DNA of 64,000 nt from Sciurus carolinensis. Its lineage: Eukaryota; Chordata; Mammalia; Rodentia; Sciuridae. Position numbers and translations under genes: made by a program. The stretch covers positions 67,560,648 through 67,624,647 of the forward strand of contig NC_062228.1 of assembly GCF_902686445.1 (NCBI RefSeq), read 5' to 3'. Position 1 is the stretch's first letter. Each line of letters starts with the position of its first letter. This document shows, one piece after another, positions 44,606 through 56,964 of this stretch. The notes under the pieces were generated by a model that worked only from the letters and a program-made list of their open reading frames with translations, ran no database searches and had not been told where the DNA came from.

Positions 44606-47600
44606 AATGTGCTTTGCTGCCTAGAACCTAGAAAAACCTGGAGGACTTTATAGTTGTGTGTAACCTTCATGTCTCTTTTTGGTGAAAACAGGTCACTATG
44701 AAGAGGGGTGTTATGAATTTGTTCAGTTCCCACAGACTCTTGCATAGTGCCCAACACTGTTGAAGAGATGCATTTTCTAGTTTCTACAAGGGCAAAGTGC
44801 CCTTGTGTTTATAATTCCATAGTGTTAGACAACCTTGCAGGAGCCAGGTGTACACCATAATTGGTACATAAATACTAGGTGAGATTAATTGGAAGTGGAA
44901 GATCCAGTAGCAGAACAAGTGGACTGCCACTTGTAGAAGCGCAGGCACAGTGACTGACTGTCTTTGTTTAACTTGATGACATGATCACTGTGTACTAAGC
45001 TTGACGGTGCATTTGCAGCCTGGCTTAGATAGGATGACCCCACACCCTGCAGGCATGATAATGAACTAATGTGTCAGAGCCTGGGGCTGGGTGCACACCT
45101 TGGCATAACCTGGTGGCATATGGAGGGTTCCACATGAGTACAGAGCAGGCTGCGATAGATCATCTGAAGGAGCTTGGGTTGGAGGAGGGTTGACTCAAAT
45201 GACGTGCTCCACCATGGCGGCCAGGCACAATCACATCCTGAAGCACTGTCCACCTCCTGGTTCCTGCATAGGACTTAGCCCTCAGAAGTCCTGGCTTTCT
45301 GCACCTTTCTCAGTGACAACAACAGATACTAATGTCCAACAGCCCAAAACCAACTTCCTGCCTCTCACTTGCCAGACATGGTACCCTTCAAGGTAGGGGC
45401 CATGACCTTCACCTGGTAGAAACTTGAACCTGGCCAAGAAGATGCGCCAGTGTGTGAGGCTGGAGAACTCTGGGCTCTGGATCTTGGTTGGTCAGACTTG
45501 GCCTCTGTCTCATGTGAGTGACTTTTTCTTTCATTCCACACCCCTGTTCATGCCTGCCTTTCTCCACCCACAGTCCCTGCTGTGTTCTGAACATACTCGG
45601 GTCTTATGTTTTTCTGGTTTCCCTGTGTTATTGGACAAGAAACACTGCCTTATAAACCCTCACCTCAGTGCAGCACTCAGGCCTGTGTTCAAGGTCCTTC
45701 CAGAATCTAAAGAGAACCTGATTGATCCAGCCTAATGAGCCAGATGTCACCACAGCCCACTTTGCAGGAATTGGGTGATGGGCTATTCTCGGAGAATGTG
45801 CTGAGTCATTCAGGTCTCAGAAACCTTCCACAAATCAATTTTGGTGAAAAAGCTGTTTGCTGGCAAGATCTGCCTGAAGTGTAGGATATGTTCCTCCTGT
45901 GGTGTAGATGATCTCAAAGGGCCCAGAGGTATGTCTACAGCCCTCTCCTTCCCCTCCTGAATGTGTCAAGAGGGGCACTGTGCTCCTGCAGCCTGGACTC
46001 ATCCCTCAGCAGGTGCCGTAAGCTCGCTGGAACTCGGGGGAAGTATTTTGATTTCTTTATTGTCCTTTGAGGATGATTTTCCATTGCTGACAAACTGCTT
46101 TCCCCAGAGCAATTTATTTCCCTTTAAAAATAAGTTGAAAGTGCAAAGCAGGCTCGTTGGATTTGAAACCACTAGTCACAATGACCATAGCTGAGTCAGG
46201 CCTGCTCCAGGCACTGTTTGTGATCAGCCATTAATGCTCATGACACCCCTGTTCCCTCAAATTTAGGAAAAGAACAGTTAATGCAATGAAAGCTTCATAA
46301 AGACTAAGTTTACTTAGAAATTGCTCCTTCATTGCAAGGTGCTGTACTCTGCCACTGTTGGTGGTAAAGTCCTTTTATGAAATGTGGGTGAGAGTAGACG
46401 GTTGATGTTTGAAATGTCCTTTTTGAACCAGATCACTGTGTGAACTTCTAATGTTTAAGATTCTCAGTGATTCATGAAATGCCAATAACTAGAAATCATG
46501 AAATTATCACCTCCAATAGGTTCCTCTTCCCCTCTCCCCCATGTTAAATCCTCCCAATCACATTCTTTCCTTACCTCCACATCCCACTTCTGCAAGACTT
46601 CTAGCTCCACACAGTGGCTGTGAGTCATTTCCTCCTGTGTAGCACCTGGAGCTCATCTCTGGAGCCAGACACATGGTGTTGAATTCAAGAGCTACTTCTA
46701 GTGAGTTATGTGACCTTATGTCCAGGAATGTATTTCCCGTGGCTGTGCACAGACTTATAATTTATATGGGTTGATCCACTGAATGTACCACCACAAGCCA
46801 CATAGGAAAAGATAATATTCATTAAGTCATATAAAGTATATACAAAAGGAAAACCACCCCAGGTAGCATACCAACTCAGCACCAGAGAGACATCACGGGC
46901 ATTTCGCAGCCTACACAACCAAAGAAAGCAGTCTTGTCACCTTTGAGTTCTTCTCATCTCTTAAATACCCTGGAGTAAACATAAAGTTATTGTCTGGAGC
47001 CACTGGGCTCAGTGCCATCAGTACGTTTGTTCTCCAGACCTGAATCTGGCCAGCAGCCAGGCCTTGAGAGCAGAAACCAGATGTCTTTAAGTTTTTTTTT
47101 TTTTTTTTTTTAAATGTTCTCGGGCAGAGAGCTTATCTGTCCTTGAACAGGGGCACTGCCAGACCACTAAGTTTCTCATGCAAGTTGTTTACTCCTTGCC
47201 CTGATTTCACTTTTTGAAAGCACTCTTAAGGTTCTATTTTTCTCTACACCTTAGGAAAGGTAAAAAAAATTCTTGTATGTCAGTGTCCTTCTTGGTAAAA
47301 TGGGGAATTATGGTATCAACTACACAGGACTACTAGGGTGAATAAATTATGAAAAGGCACCAAACAAGACCCAGTGCTCCCCAATTGTGTGTTATTGGTT
47401 ATGATCCCTGTGGTCACAATCCTTATCATCACTGTTGCTGCTGGCATCTCGGTCACCATCCTTATTCTGACCATCTTGCCTGAAATCAGCATGTTCTGGA
47501 GTTCTATGCCATTTTCATTGAGAAAGGCGCTTTACGTGTCTGACTGCAGGTTAGTGACATCCTCAGCATTCACTTGGTTAGTTTGCTTGTCTGACCAGCA

Positions 47601-47879
47601 TCCCTGGGAGCAACTGTCCTGGCATACATGCAAGGAAGTAGCTTTCTACAAATACACTAACTTGCCCTAGTTCCCAGAGACCATGAGAGAGCTCCGGTAT
47701 CCTTCAAGATAATACGCATCTGGACGTTCTGGCCCAGGCTTTCTCTATCATTGTTCACAAAATACTTGGTTAAGTATTTGGGAACAGAAAGAGCATTCAA
47801 GATTTAGTGTTTTACTGGCTCCCTTTTCTTTAAGAAAGATACATCATTCCATTAGTTGTTAACAATTTCTCTTCTCAAT
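44606..47879. other. Intergenic, no gene recognised
   Basis: No exon, SINE or LINE was recognised. A T run lies at 47093-47111. Open frames such as 45190-45396, 45424-45735 and 47374-47670 lack domains. The last is hydrophobic only because of ATC-rich simple sequence. Confidence 0.45.
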
Positions 47880-48866
47880 GTTTACTAGTGTTTTAATTAC
47901 TAAGAAATGTTACATTTGAATCAAATATACAAATTCACCGTGACATTCTTGAGAAATCAACTTATGTACAAATGTGAGATCGATATGCATTCTGACAGAC
48001 CTCCAAACTTGTACTAGTCAACCTTTCATCAATGTGATCAAAACATCTGATAACAGAGAAGAAAAAGTTTATTTTGACTAATGGTTTCAAAGGTCTCAGT
48101 TCATGGTTGACTGACTCCTTTGCTCTGGGCCTGTGGTGAGGGAGAACATCATAGTGGAAGGGCATGGTGGAGGAAATTTGCTCAGACCATGGCTGCTGGG
48201 ACATAGAGACAGGAAAGTGCCAGGAAAGATTTAATCCCAAATCAAGCCTCCAGCGACTACTTCCAACCATGCCCCATCTGCCTACTGTTCTCACTAGTTC
48301 ATTAAAATGATTAATTCACCAAATGGATGATTTCATTGAGGGATTGTAACTTTGATGATCTAATCATTGCATAGTACATGAGGATTTTGTGGGACATCTC
48401 AGATCCAAATCTTTGTGCCTTCTCTTTTCCTCTTCCCACTCATAGAGGTCACACTACTTTATTGTTGGGTATCTTCCCCACCACATCATACCCATCCATG
48501 AAGTTCTGCCTTAACACACATCTCCCTGCATTTCTGTGGACTGAATTCATCTTTTGTTTTTTCTTATGAGATGTGCTAAGTATTGTCTGGGGGTATGAGA
48601 AATGATCACCCAAAGACATGTTCTCCCACTACCTATGCCTCCCCTGGTACTGTTATCACTAGTGTAGTCCTTGACCAAAAGAGATGTCTCCCCCACACTC
48701 ACACACAAATTATTCTCTTTATTCTAATTGTTGTGATGTGATTGCAATATTTTTGTGAAGGTTCTAAATTTCTCAATATAAAATCATGCAAATTTTCTAG
48801 AAAACAATATCAGAAAGAAATAGACTTTTATCTATGGGCACTCTGAATGATTTTCAAAAGCACGTC
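47880..48866 (+). repeat. Segmental duplication block B (right copy)
   Basis: Same orientation as 29330-29910 and collinear with it except for an inserted MaLR LTR at about 48012-48410. The duplication therefore predates that insertion, or the left copy lost it precisely. Confidence 0.85.
48012..48410 (-). mobile_element. MaLR-type LTR inside duplication block B
   Basis: Resembles 14628-15070: TAGTCAACCTTTCATCAATG start, GGTCTCAGTTCATGGTTGAC, CATGGCTGCTGGGACATAGA and TTTGTGGGACATCTCAGATC at the far end. It is absent from the left copy of the block. Confidence 0.7.
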
Positions 48867-48879
48867 AGCCTGAAGCAGG

Positions 48880-49862
48880 CAGGAAAGTGACCAGCACACA
48901 CCAGCTGCTCTCACAAAGGGTCATCTTGCACTGTCTGCAGAAAATGCCTGTGTCCAGTCCATGAACACACCATGAGCCACACACACATGCACACCACACA
49001 CCATACCACACACTACACAAAACACACTGCATACAAACACACCACACAGCACACACACAACAGTCACTGCACACACATCACACATTACACATAAACCACT
49101 ACACAAACCACACCATAATCATGCCACAAACTTCACACTATACACACCACACCACACACATACAAACAACACACACACACATACACTTGTCCTTTGTTCC
49201 TGGGGATTTCCTCCAATATAATTCTCCTGTAAATCAAATACTTATCTGAAAAAATACAGATACTTACCAAATGGCATTGGAGGTTCAGACAGTAGCAGTA
49301 CAGCCTTTGTGCAGGAGTGGAGAGGGGCTTCTGAATTTCAGATAAATGACAGACTCCTTGATCTCATCTCCTTATCAGGAAAGCAATAAGTACTTTACCT
49401 GTGACTGCAATGGCAATAAACATCTGCAGAGGGACTTGAGATCAACTTTGGAAAACAACACTGTGCAAAGCACCAAAAGAAATTAATATTGAAATACATT
49501 CTCTACAAAAATTGAGGAATAATCTGGGAACAACTTATCTTGACTAGTGATTATTATTTCTTTAGGGTAAGAATCTAGTGGTGAGACTGCAGTATCATAT
49601 CATAGGTATGTACTTGGTGTACAAGGAAGGCCCAGGTGCTTTTGTAAATTGGATGCATAGATTCTTTCTTGTGCCAACAATGTTTGACTGCTTTAGTTCC
49701 CCACATCTGCACCAGATAGTATTACTAGTCTTTTCCCTAATTTTGCATGTGCTGGTGATCATATAGTAGTATCCTGCTGTGGCTTTAATGTGAATTCTTG
49801 AATAATGATGTTGAGCATATATTCTTGTGCTATTTGCCATTTGGAGATATAAGAATATACTT
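48880..49862 (-). repeat. Segmental duplication block A (right copy, inverted)
   Basis: Reverse complement of 27503-28420, starting almost where block B ends. It includes the CA-rich counterpart of the TG tract. Inversion relative to block B indicates a local rearrangement after or during duplication. Confidence 0.85.
48955..49190. repeat. Irregular (CA)n-rich tract
   Basis: CACACA/ACACCACAC imperfect repeats, complementary to 28183-28350. They generate Cys/Val-rich spurious frames. Confidence 0.93.
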
Positions 49863-49879
49863 GGTCCGCAGTGCCCAAG

Positions 49880-50285
49880 GTTCAGATGTGGAGCATTTAG
49901 GCAATGATTTATTTCATCATGAAGGCTGAACTCAACAGTGGATTAATCCATTTTTTAAAAAATGGATGGATTAGTGGGTTAATACCTGGATGAACTACTA
50001 GGAGGTGGGACCTGGTTGGATGAAGTTGGTCACTGAGGGCATACCCTAGAAGGGTTTGTCTTTCCTCTGGTCCCTCTTTCTGCTATCCAACTGCATGAGC
50101 TAAGAAAATTTCCTACTCCACATATTTCTGCCATAAATTCCTGTTTCACATTAGGCCCAGAACAATGAAGTTACCAATCATGGCTCATGGATAAAACAGG
50201 AACCCAAATAACTGTTTCTCCTCGAAGTTGTTCTTGACAGTTTTTGGTCACAGTGATGACAAACTGACTAACATCAGCATTGTGC
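49880..50285 (+). mobile_element. MaLR-type LTR
   Basis: GGAGGTGGGACCTGGTTGGA, GGTCACTGAGGGCATACCCT, a CT-rich block, CATAAATTCCTGTTTCACAT and a TTTGGTCACAGTGATGACAA end are the ordered blocks of a MaLR LTR in plus orientation. Confidence 0.75.
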
Positions 50286-50884
50286 CTTTTGGAAGGGAAG
50301 AGTGCTTCTTGGTTCTCACATCATTGAATCCAAAGCCAAAAACACTGTCCTGGAAGGGCTTTGTTTTCTGGCCTTAGTACACGGGGAGGTATATTAGGAT
50401 GTGGGTGTATTTCCGGGGTGTCTGTGAGGGAGGAGTTGCCCAAAGTCCTTCACCTGAGGAGGAAAACTTTTAGGTAGTGGCCTAATCTTTTATACTAAAT
50501 GTGAAGTTGGTAATTTTTGTTAGTCAAGGCATTCAGTGTTAACATGATTGCCTCCAGTTTGGTCAAATATTTTGATTTTGGATTCTGTCCTGTCAGGGAC
50601 ATTCTGACTGAGGAATGGAAAGTCACAACATTTAAGGGAGCTCCCTAATGTTGGCAGTTATTTTGTGTGATCCATGGACTCACAGTGCTGCTCATCAGTG
50701 AATCACAAGGTCTCATCAGGGACCTGTGGGATACAAAGGAAGGGTGACATTTACCACCATGGAATCTAGCAAGGCACTGAAGTCAGGTGAGTTCACACTT
50801 GCCTACAGTTAGATTATAATATAATATAATATAATATATAATAGCTGGGATTGTAGGCATGCATCAGTGTCCCAGCTCATTGGT

Positions 50885-51805
50885 TGTTTTTAAATTTTTT
50901 TATTTGTTCTAATTTGTTGTATGTGACAGTAGAATTAATTTATGTATGATTTTTTAGATCATACATAAATGGAGTGTAATTTCTCATTTTTCTGATTATA
51001 CATATTGTAGGATCACAAAAGTCATGCAGTCATACATGTACATGAGGTAAGAATGTCTGTTTCACTCTACTATCTTTTCTACCTCCACTCCTCTTCCCCT
51101 CCCTTCACTCCCCTCTACCTAAAATAAAGTAACTCTATTCTTTCCTTTCACCCCCTTATTGTGAAATATCATCTGCATATCAGAGAAACTGTACAGCCTT
51201 TGGTTTTGGGGGATTGACTTATTTCACTTATCATGATATTCCCTAACTCCATACATTTACCAGCAAATGACATAATTTAATTCTTCATAAAGCAGCATAA
51301 TATTTTAGCACCACATTTTCTTTATCCATTCATCAGTTGAGGGGCATCTAAGTTGGTTCCACCTTTTAGCTATTGTGAGTTGAACTGCTATAAACATTGA
51401 TGTGGTTGCATCACTGTAGTATGCTTATTTTAAGTCCTTTGGGTATAAACGAAGGAGTGGGATAGCTGGGTCAAATGGTTCCATTCCAAGCTTTTTGAGG
51501 AATCTCCATACTGCTTTCCATAATGGTTGTGCCAGTTTGCATTCCCATCAGCAATGTCTGAGTGTACGTTTTCCCCCACATCCTTGCCAACCTTTATTGT
51601 TGCTTGTATTCTTCATAATTACCATTCTGGTTGGAGTGAAATGAAATCTTAGAGTGGTTTTGATTTGCATTTCTCTAATTGCTAGAGATGTTGAACTTTT
51701 CTCTTATGTTTGTTGGTCAATGTATATCTTCTGCTGTGAAGGGTCTCCTCAGTTCCTTAGCCCATTTGTTGATTGGGGTTTTTTTTTTTTTTTTTGTTTC
51801 CATGT
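50885..51805 (-). mobile_element. L1 3' fragment
   Basis: 3' UTR (with a perfect 12-bp inverted repeat at 50938-50949/50959-50970) followed by ORF2 C-terminal coding sequence in reverse orientation, to a T run near 51780-51797. Many frame breaks. The C-rich tract of the 3' UTR lacks CCCTAA units. Confidence 0.92.
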
Positions 51806-52144
51806 ATAACATAGCAGTAAGAATGGTAGTTTCTTGACCCCCAGCCCTTGGATGTCTTGTAGTCATCCTAGGTGGTCCAGAATTTCAGGAGACATAAGAG
51901 GAGACTGCCAAAGTTTCTATGGGAAGGAGTTTCCAAGATTATTAATGGTAGTGCCTATTGATTAAATGTGGTAATAAATTTGGTAAACTAGTAAATGTGG
52001 AATACATTGCCTCATGAACACCTAGAAAATTAAAAGATATTGGATATTGAACTTGCATATCTTCATGTTGTCACAATTTGTTCATTTCCCTTAATACACA
52101 TGCTGCTATAAAAACCATTTATCTTTGGTAATGTTTTGCTTGTG

Positions 52145-52776
52145 CTTTAGTGTCGCGTTCCTTCTGCCCGCAGAGAGAGACACGACACATCAGTTGTTCA
52201 TCAGAGCTCTTTATCCTCAGATGATGATTTTACAAGGCAGTTACAGTCATATTTATATGAATCATGAGCCAATCAGGTTACAGAGCATGTGGGGAGAGCA
52301 TGATGATAATGTAATACAATTAGCATGATAACAATGTAATACAATAAGGGTGTAGCGGGCATGAGTCACCTTGTCCAATCAGAGCAGTCCATTCTGGCAC
52401 TGGCTTAGTGCCGGGGCAACTTCTTTAAGCAGTGTCAGCTGTTTGTTGCAAACCAGGCCGCCCCGGCTCAGCGCCAGGTTGCCCCGGCTCAATGCCAGGT
52501 GCTATATTGAAGTCCTTGATGTTGCAAATCAGGAGCCCCGGCTCTATGCCAGACGCCACACTGAAGTCCTTGAAGTTGCAACCCAGGCTGCCCCGGCTCA
52601 GTGCCAGGTGCCGTTTGTTCCTCGATGTCGTAAACCAGGTTGCCCCGGCTTAGTGCCAGGTTCCGCACGTTCCGCACTGAAGTCCTTGATGTTGCAATCC
52701 ACTGTCTCGGCATTAGGGCCACACTGAAATTCTGAAAGCCAGGCTAGGATGGGGTCTGCAGCCCCCAACACTTTAG
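52145..52776 (-). mobile_element. Solo LTR (class II/ERVK-like) with 6-bp TSD
   Basis: A 620-bp unit (52151-52770) that in minus orientation starts TGTTGGGGGCTGCAGACCCC and ends AGAAGGAACGCGACA. It is flanked by CTTTAG on both sides (52145-52150, 52771-52776). A 6-bp duplication and the TGTTGGGG start suit class II elements. A TATA-like CATATAAATATG lies near 52250, and a CGTGTCTCTCTCTGC stretch lies near the 3' end. The U3 part holds a minisatellite. No internal region remains, so LTR-LTR recombination is inferred. Confidence 0.87.
52455..52705. repeat. About 54-bp minisatellite within the solo LTR
   Basis: At least four units, each starting GCCCCGGCTCAGTGCCAGG-like, near 52482, 52536, 52591 and 52643, with a partial unit before. 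They include GAAGTCCTTGATGTTGCAA. They lie in the putative U3 and could multiply enhancer sites. Confidence 0.9.
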
Positions 52777-53849
52777 CTGGGATGGGATTTGTGAACCTGA
52801 TTTCAACAGATTCTGAGAGACAGTTAAGACCTGGCTCACTAAGAGCATCAAATCTACAGCCTGGACCATAGCTTCTCAATACCATCCTGCAATAAAAGGT
52901 AGCAAAATTATGTGGGAAAAAAGGCAGATTCCTGATCAGATCAAGGACCTTACAAGATGCCTCTGCGATGTTTGCTTGTCTGTTTTGCTCCAGAGGAAGT
53001 GCCCAAGGAAAATGGTGAAATGGTCAAACACAAGCCGATTGGGAGAAACTCACTGTCCTGATCTGGAAAAACATGATCATCAGAGCAAATAAGACAAATG
53101 CAATTACACCAAATGAAACATTGAAGAATTCACAAATACACATTGATATATTAATGAAATGTATAAACAAAATGAAGTGACAACTGTGGGATGGGAAAGT
53201 CTACCCCATTGTAGACTGTCTAGTCATGAGCATGGGCTGAACATCAGACAGTTATCAGTGGTGGGCGTCTAAAACTGTGGGAGAAACACTGGCATGGATC
53301 AGGATCTTTACATAGTTCAAAATAGTTGCAGACTCATCACTAAATATAAAGAGAAACTAGTAAGTATCAAGTCAAGATGTGAAAAATTAACATGAGCAGA
53401 AATAACATAGTTGACATTCTCATACACAGATACCACATTGCTCCTGCGAGAGTGCCAGAAGTGGTCACGTTATCCTTTTTGTGGATTCCCTGAAAATATT
53501 CAAATTTTAATAAATCTTTCAGAAACAGAGGAGACCCAGAGGGAATTTTTACAAAAGAATTGGCCTGCAACATTGAAAAAGATAATTCCAAGGTGCTGAA
53601 TGGAAGGCTGAGGAGTCATCTCTCAGAGGAATACAAAGAGACACAGAAACTAAATGAAATGTGAGAATTTGACTTTGGGCTCACACAAGGAAAATTGCTA
53701 CTGGCAATTAGGGGTGAAGGATGGCAATGTATTATGTACTGTTCTTGTATCATTTTTAATATTACTATTGTGTAATAATGGCATTTTGACAAAATATAAA
53801 TTCTTGATTTTTATAATAGAACTCCAATAGCATAAGAATTTTCTGAGCT
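52777..53849. other. Intergenic, no gene recognised
   Basis: Short open frames (52910-53092, 53411-53599) without domains. No repeat family was recognised. Confidence 0.4.
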
Positions 53850-54192
53850 CTTAGGCATTATGCAATGAAATACCTCAACCTTCTGCATTCACGGATTCAA
53901 TCAACCATGGGTTGAAAATACTTGAGAAAATAATTTTGTCTGTATGGATCAAATACACAGTTTTTTCTTGGCATGTTCCCCTAAGCAGTACAGTATAGTG
54001 GGTATTGCATAGATTTTACACTGCATTGGGTATTATGAGTGATATGGGGTGATTCCAAGTACACAGGAGGTTGTGTTTAAGATTTATGTAAGTGTTACTG
54101 CATTTTATATTAGGGACTTGAGCATCTGTCAACTTTGGTATCCACAGGGGTTCTGGAACCAAAGCCCTAAGGGTACTGAAGGATGACTCTAT
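53850..54192 (+). mobile_element. Tigger/MER2-type DNA transposon fossil
   Basis: Recognised from the block order: TGCATTCACGGATTCAATCA..CCATGGGTTGAAAATA, an internal ATTGGGTATTATGAGTGAT, TTTTATATTAGGGACTTGAG, then TTTGGTATCCACAGGGG..GGAACCAAAGCCC. The two ends are inverted versions of each other, as expected for a TcMar-Tigger non-autonomous element. It encodes nothing. Confidence 0.8.
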
Positions 54193-55637
54193 ACACTGAT
54201 GAATTGGAAAAATATTTCCTATTAAGTCCAGTTGTTCAGGAAATAAATCAATATTAATATATATTTACATATTGCAATCATAATACATATTCTATATTAT
54301 TATAATATCACCTTTTCAATGTATGGAAACAAACTAAAAGTGAAAAGGTCTCCATTAATTTCTAGTAAGTCTCACCAAGAAAAAGTCTCTGGTACAAAAC
54401 ATACCAGAGTGGGATCCATTATTAAGGTATTTCACCTAACTCAGGAATGAAGGAGGGACCATCCATATTGGCCTTTAACATTAGGCTGTAAGAACTACTT
54501 ATCGAGTTATGAATAAAAGTAACCAAGAGTGTGAATGGGAATGGAATATGCCTCCATCTCCTGAACTCACTAAAGCAACTCCTGGGGCAGCACCATCACC
54601 ATGGGCACCCCGTGAATACCCTGCTCAGTGTGGGACTTACTCCTGAGCCATCTTCACCAAATATAGTTCCTGCCCTTCTCTCCTGTGGGACCACTGGCTT
54701 CTGACATGAGGCTGTGCAACTTAATTTGTTGGGTGCATCTGAGTAAGAAAAGCAGACAAAATGTGGAGACAAAACTTTTACCATGTCTCCTGTACTGATA
54801 TATCCCAGGTGCCCAGAAAAGCGCCTGACCTGTGTGGCTTAGGAAATATTCTTGAAGCAGAAAATGGATATGTTCTTGTGATACTCCTGCTCACTTGAAC
54901 CACTCTGGCTTCTCTTTCCACTTTATTCATATGCTGTCTACTGTTTAATTTGGGTTCCTAGAAGTCCCCAGGTATTTGCACAATCATACTTTGAAGCCCA
55001 AGTTTTCCACAAAGTTGAAACCCAGCAGAGTCATGATCTCCATGTACCCTCTCACTAGGCAGGTCCCTGTGTGCTCTGGTCTTCTGAACCATCCCTGTTC
55101 TTCCCCTTCCCCTACATGTAGTTTACCTTATAGCTTTAGATATATCATGTGTCTGTAGTACATTGGTGAGTTTTAATCTGCCTTTCCTATCTTGCATGAT
55201 GTTTTAAAGTGTTCAATTGTGAAAATTCTACACATACCACAGTGCCCAAAGAAGATGTGGGTGCGCACTCTGACTGCTGGCAAAATGTCTCTTCCTATGT
55301 TTCTATTTTCTTTTATGCAAAGAAATCACTCTGCACACGTCTGTATCTTGCCTTTGCCTTGTAAAATGTGTGCTTGAGAATAACCCATGTTACTGCACAG
55401 GACTCTCCTTCACTCTCACTTTCACCTTGGAAGTAGATACTGAGGTTTTGTGCAGTTCAGGTTTTCATTGTGTTGTCTTTGAGCAGGTGGGCAGAAAGTC
55501 ATCTTCCATTTCATGTGAGAGATTATTGTAAGTATTTAAAAAGGGGGTTGTATTGATGGTGACACTTTACTCTCATTTGTTTATCCCCTGACTTTAGGTA
55601 CAACCCACCCTCCAGTTGCTGATGTGATCCTTTCAGC
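54193..55637. other. Intergenic, no gene recognised
   Basis: AT-rich sequence upstream of the second V1R relic. No exon-like frame or repeat family was recognised. Confidence 0.4.
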
Positions 55638-56480
55638 ATGGATATGGGGATTATTTTCCTCACTCAGACAGGAGTAGGTTTCCTGGGAAATTTCTCCCTC
55701 CTTTGCCTCTATAACTTCATCTTTCTCTCTAGACATTCCTTTAGACCCACGGATTTGATTCTCAATCATCTGGTGTTGGCCAATTCCATTGTTCTTTTCT
55801 CTCAAGGTGTACCTCAGACTCTGGCAAGTTTGGGATGAAAACATTTCCTGGAGCACTTGTGTGTCCTTCTGCACTTTGTGCCTGTTCAATGGTTTCCAGG
55901 CCATTAAGCTCAACCCCAGAATCTGTAGGTAGATCACACTCAAGATTATATCCCCAACGTTCATAACTTTCTGCTCTTTCCTCTGCTGGATCCTGAAGCT
56001 CTGATGCATTCATTTATGCCTTTAAAAATTTATTTCTGCCTTTACTTGCGAATGGCCAATTTAATAAGAAAAATGTCAGTGTAGATGTATATATTGGTCT
56101 TGTTTCTGCATAAGCATGGGAATCATTGCTCATTTTATACTGTTCTATACTTTTCCCCTGTCTTGATGAATCTGACCTTCAATGCCTGGGCCAGTGGCTC
56201 CATTGTCCTCATCCTGCACAGGCAGAAGCAGCAAGTCCAACACATTCACAGTCATGTCCTCTGCCCCAGATCATCTCACAAGGCCAGAGTTATACACAGC
56301 ATTCGGATCCTAGTCAGCTCTTTAATTTCCTTTTATTAAGTTTACATTTTTTTGACCATTTGATGACTAGGTGTAAATTGAGTCCATTGGGTTGTAAACA
56401 GCTCTGTGCTCATGGTCTCATATTTCCCAGTGCTCAGCCCCTTTGTGTTAATTATGAATGACCCTTGCATCTCTCAGTTT
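55638..56480 (+). pseudogene. Vomeronasal type-1 receptor (V1R) pseudogene 2
   Basis: The first 66 codons are clean V1R N-terminus (MDMGIIFLTQTGVGFLGNFS, then LILNHLVLANSIVLFSQGVP) up to TGA at 55836-55838. Beyond it, V1R segments appear in shifting frames: GFQAIK remnants near 55900, an AWASGSIVLILHRQKQQVQH segment near 56180-56240, a HKARVIHSIRILVSS segment near 56280-56330, and PVLSPFVLI near 56430-56455. Multiple stops and frame changes plus loss of parts of TM3-TM5 show older decay than V1R pseudogene 1. Confidence 0.9.
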
Positions 56481-56721
56481 TGCTATGCCTGCAGAATGAG
56501 GAAAATTGTGTTTCCTAATCTGGGTACAGTGCAATGAGTCTATTCTCTTGGCATCCAGTCAAGCATTATTAATACTTGAAGGCTTATTAAATTTAAGGAA
56601 TATGTGATATTATTTTGAATAAAAGTAGCAAATTCCCTACCTGGAGTGATATTATAATAGAGATGAAATTTACATCATATACTCAAAGATTCCTCATTAT
56701 ATACCATTGGGCATTTCATTT

Positions 56722-56915
56722 TTAAATTTCAGTGCCTGGGATTGAATCCTAGGTCTCACACATGGTAGCCAAGTGCTCTACCATGAACTACATCCCAGCC
56801 ATTTTTATATTATTTATATATAGGGTCTCACTATGTTATCCTGGCTATCCTCAACCTTGCCATCCACAACTCCTCCAAAATCACTTCAATTGCAAGTATG
56901 CATCTCATGACCTTT
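56722..56915 (-). mobile_element. B1-dID-type composite SINE (diverged)
   Basis: On the minus strand the ID half is clear (GGGATGTAGTTCATGGTAGA, GATTCAATCCCAGGCA). The B1 half (TAACATAGTGAGACCCTATA) is diverged. Confidence 0.8.
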
Positions 56916-56964
56916 CCTAGATTTTGGAGTTTTTAGTGGATAATTTACCACACTTGAAATGGTA

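Noticed and set aside
47374..47670. 98-codon hydrophobic frame resembling a membrane protein
   Set aside because: Hydrophobicity arises from ATC/GTC-rich low-complexity DNA; no start context or family.
52455..52705. Regularly spaced repeats that could suggest a CRISPR-like array
   Set aside because: Units are directly tandem with no unique spacers, in a mammalian LTR; it is a minisatellite.
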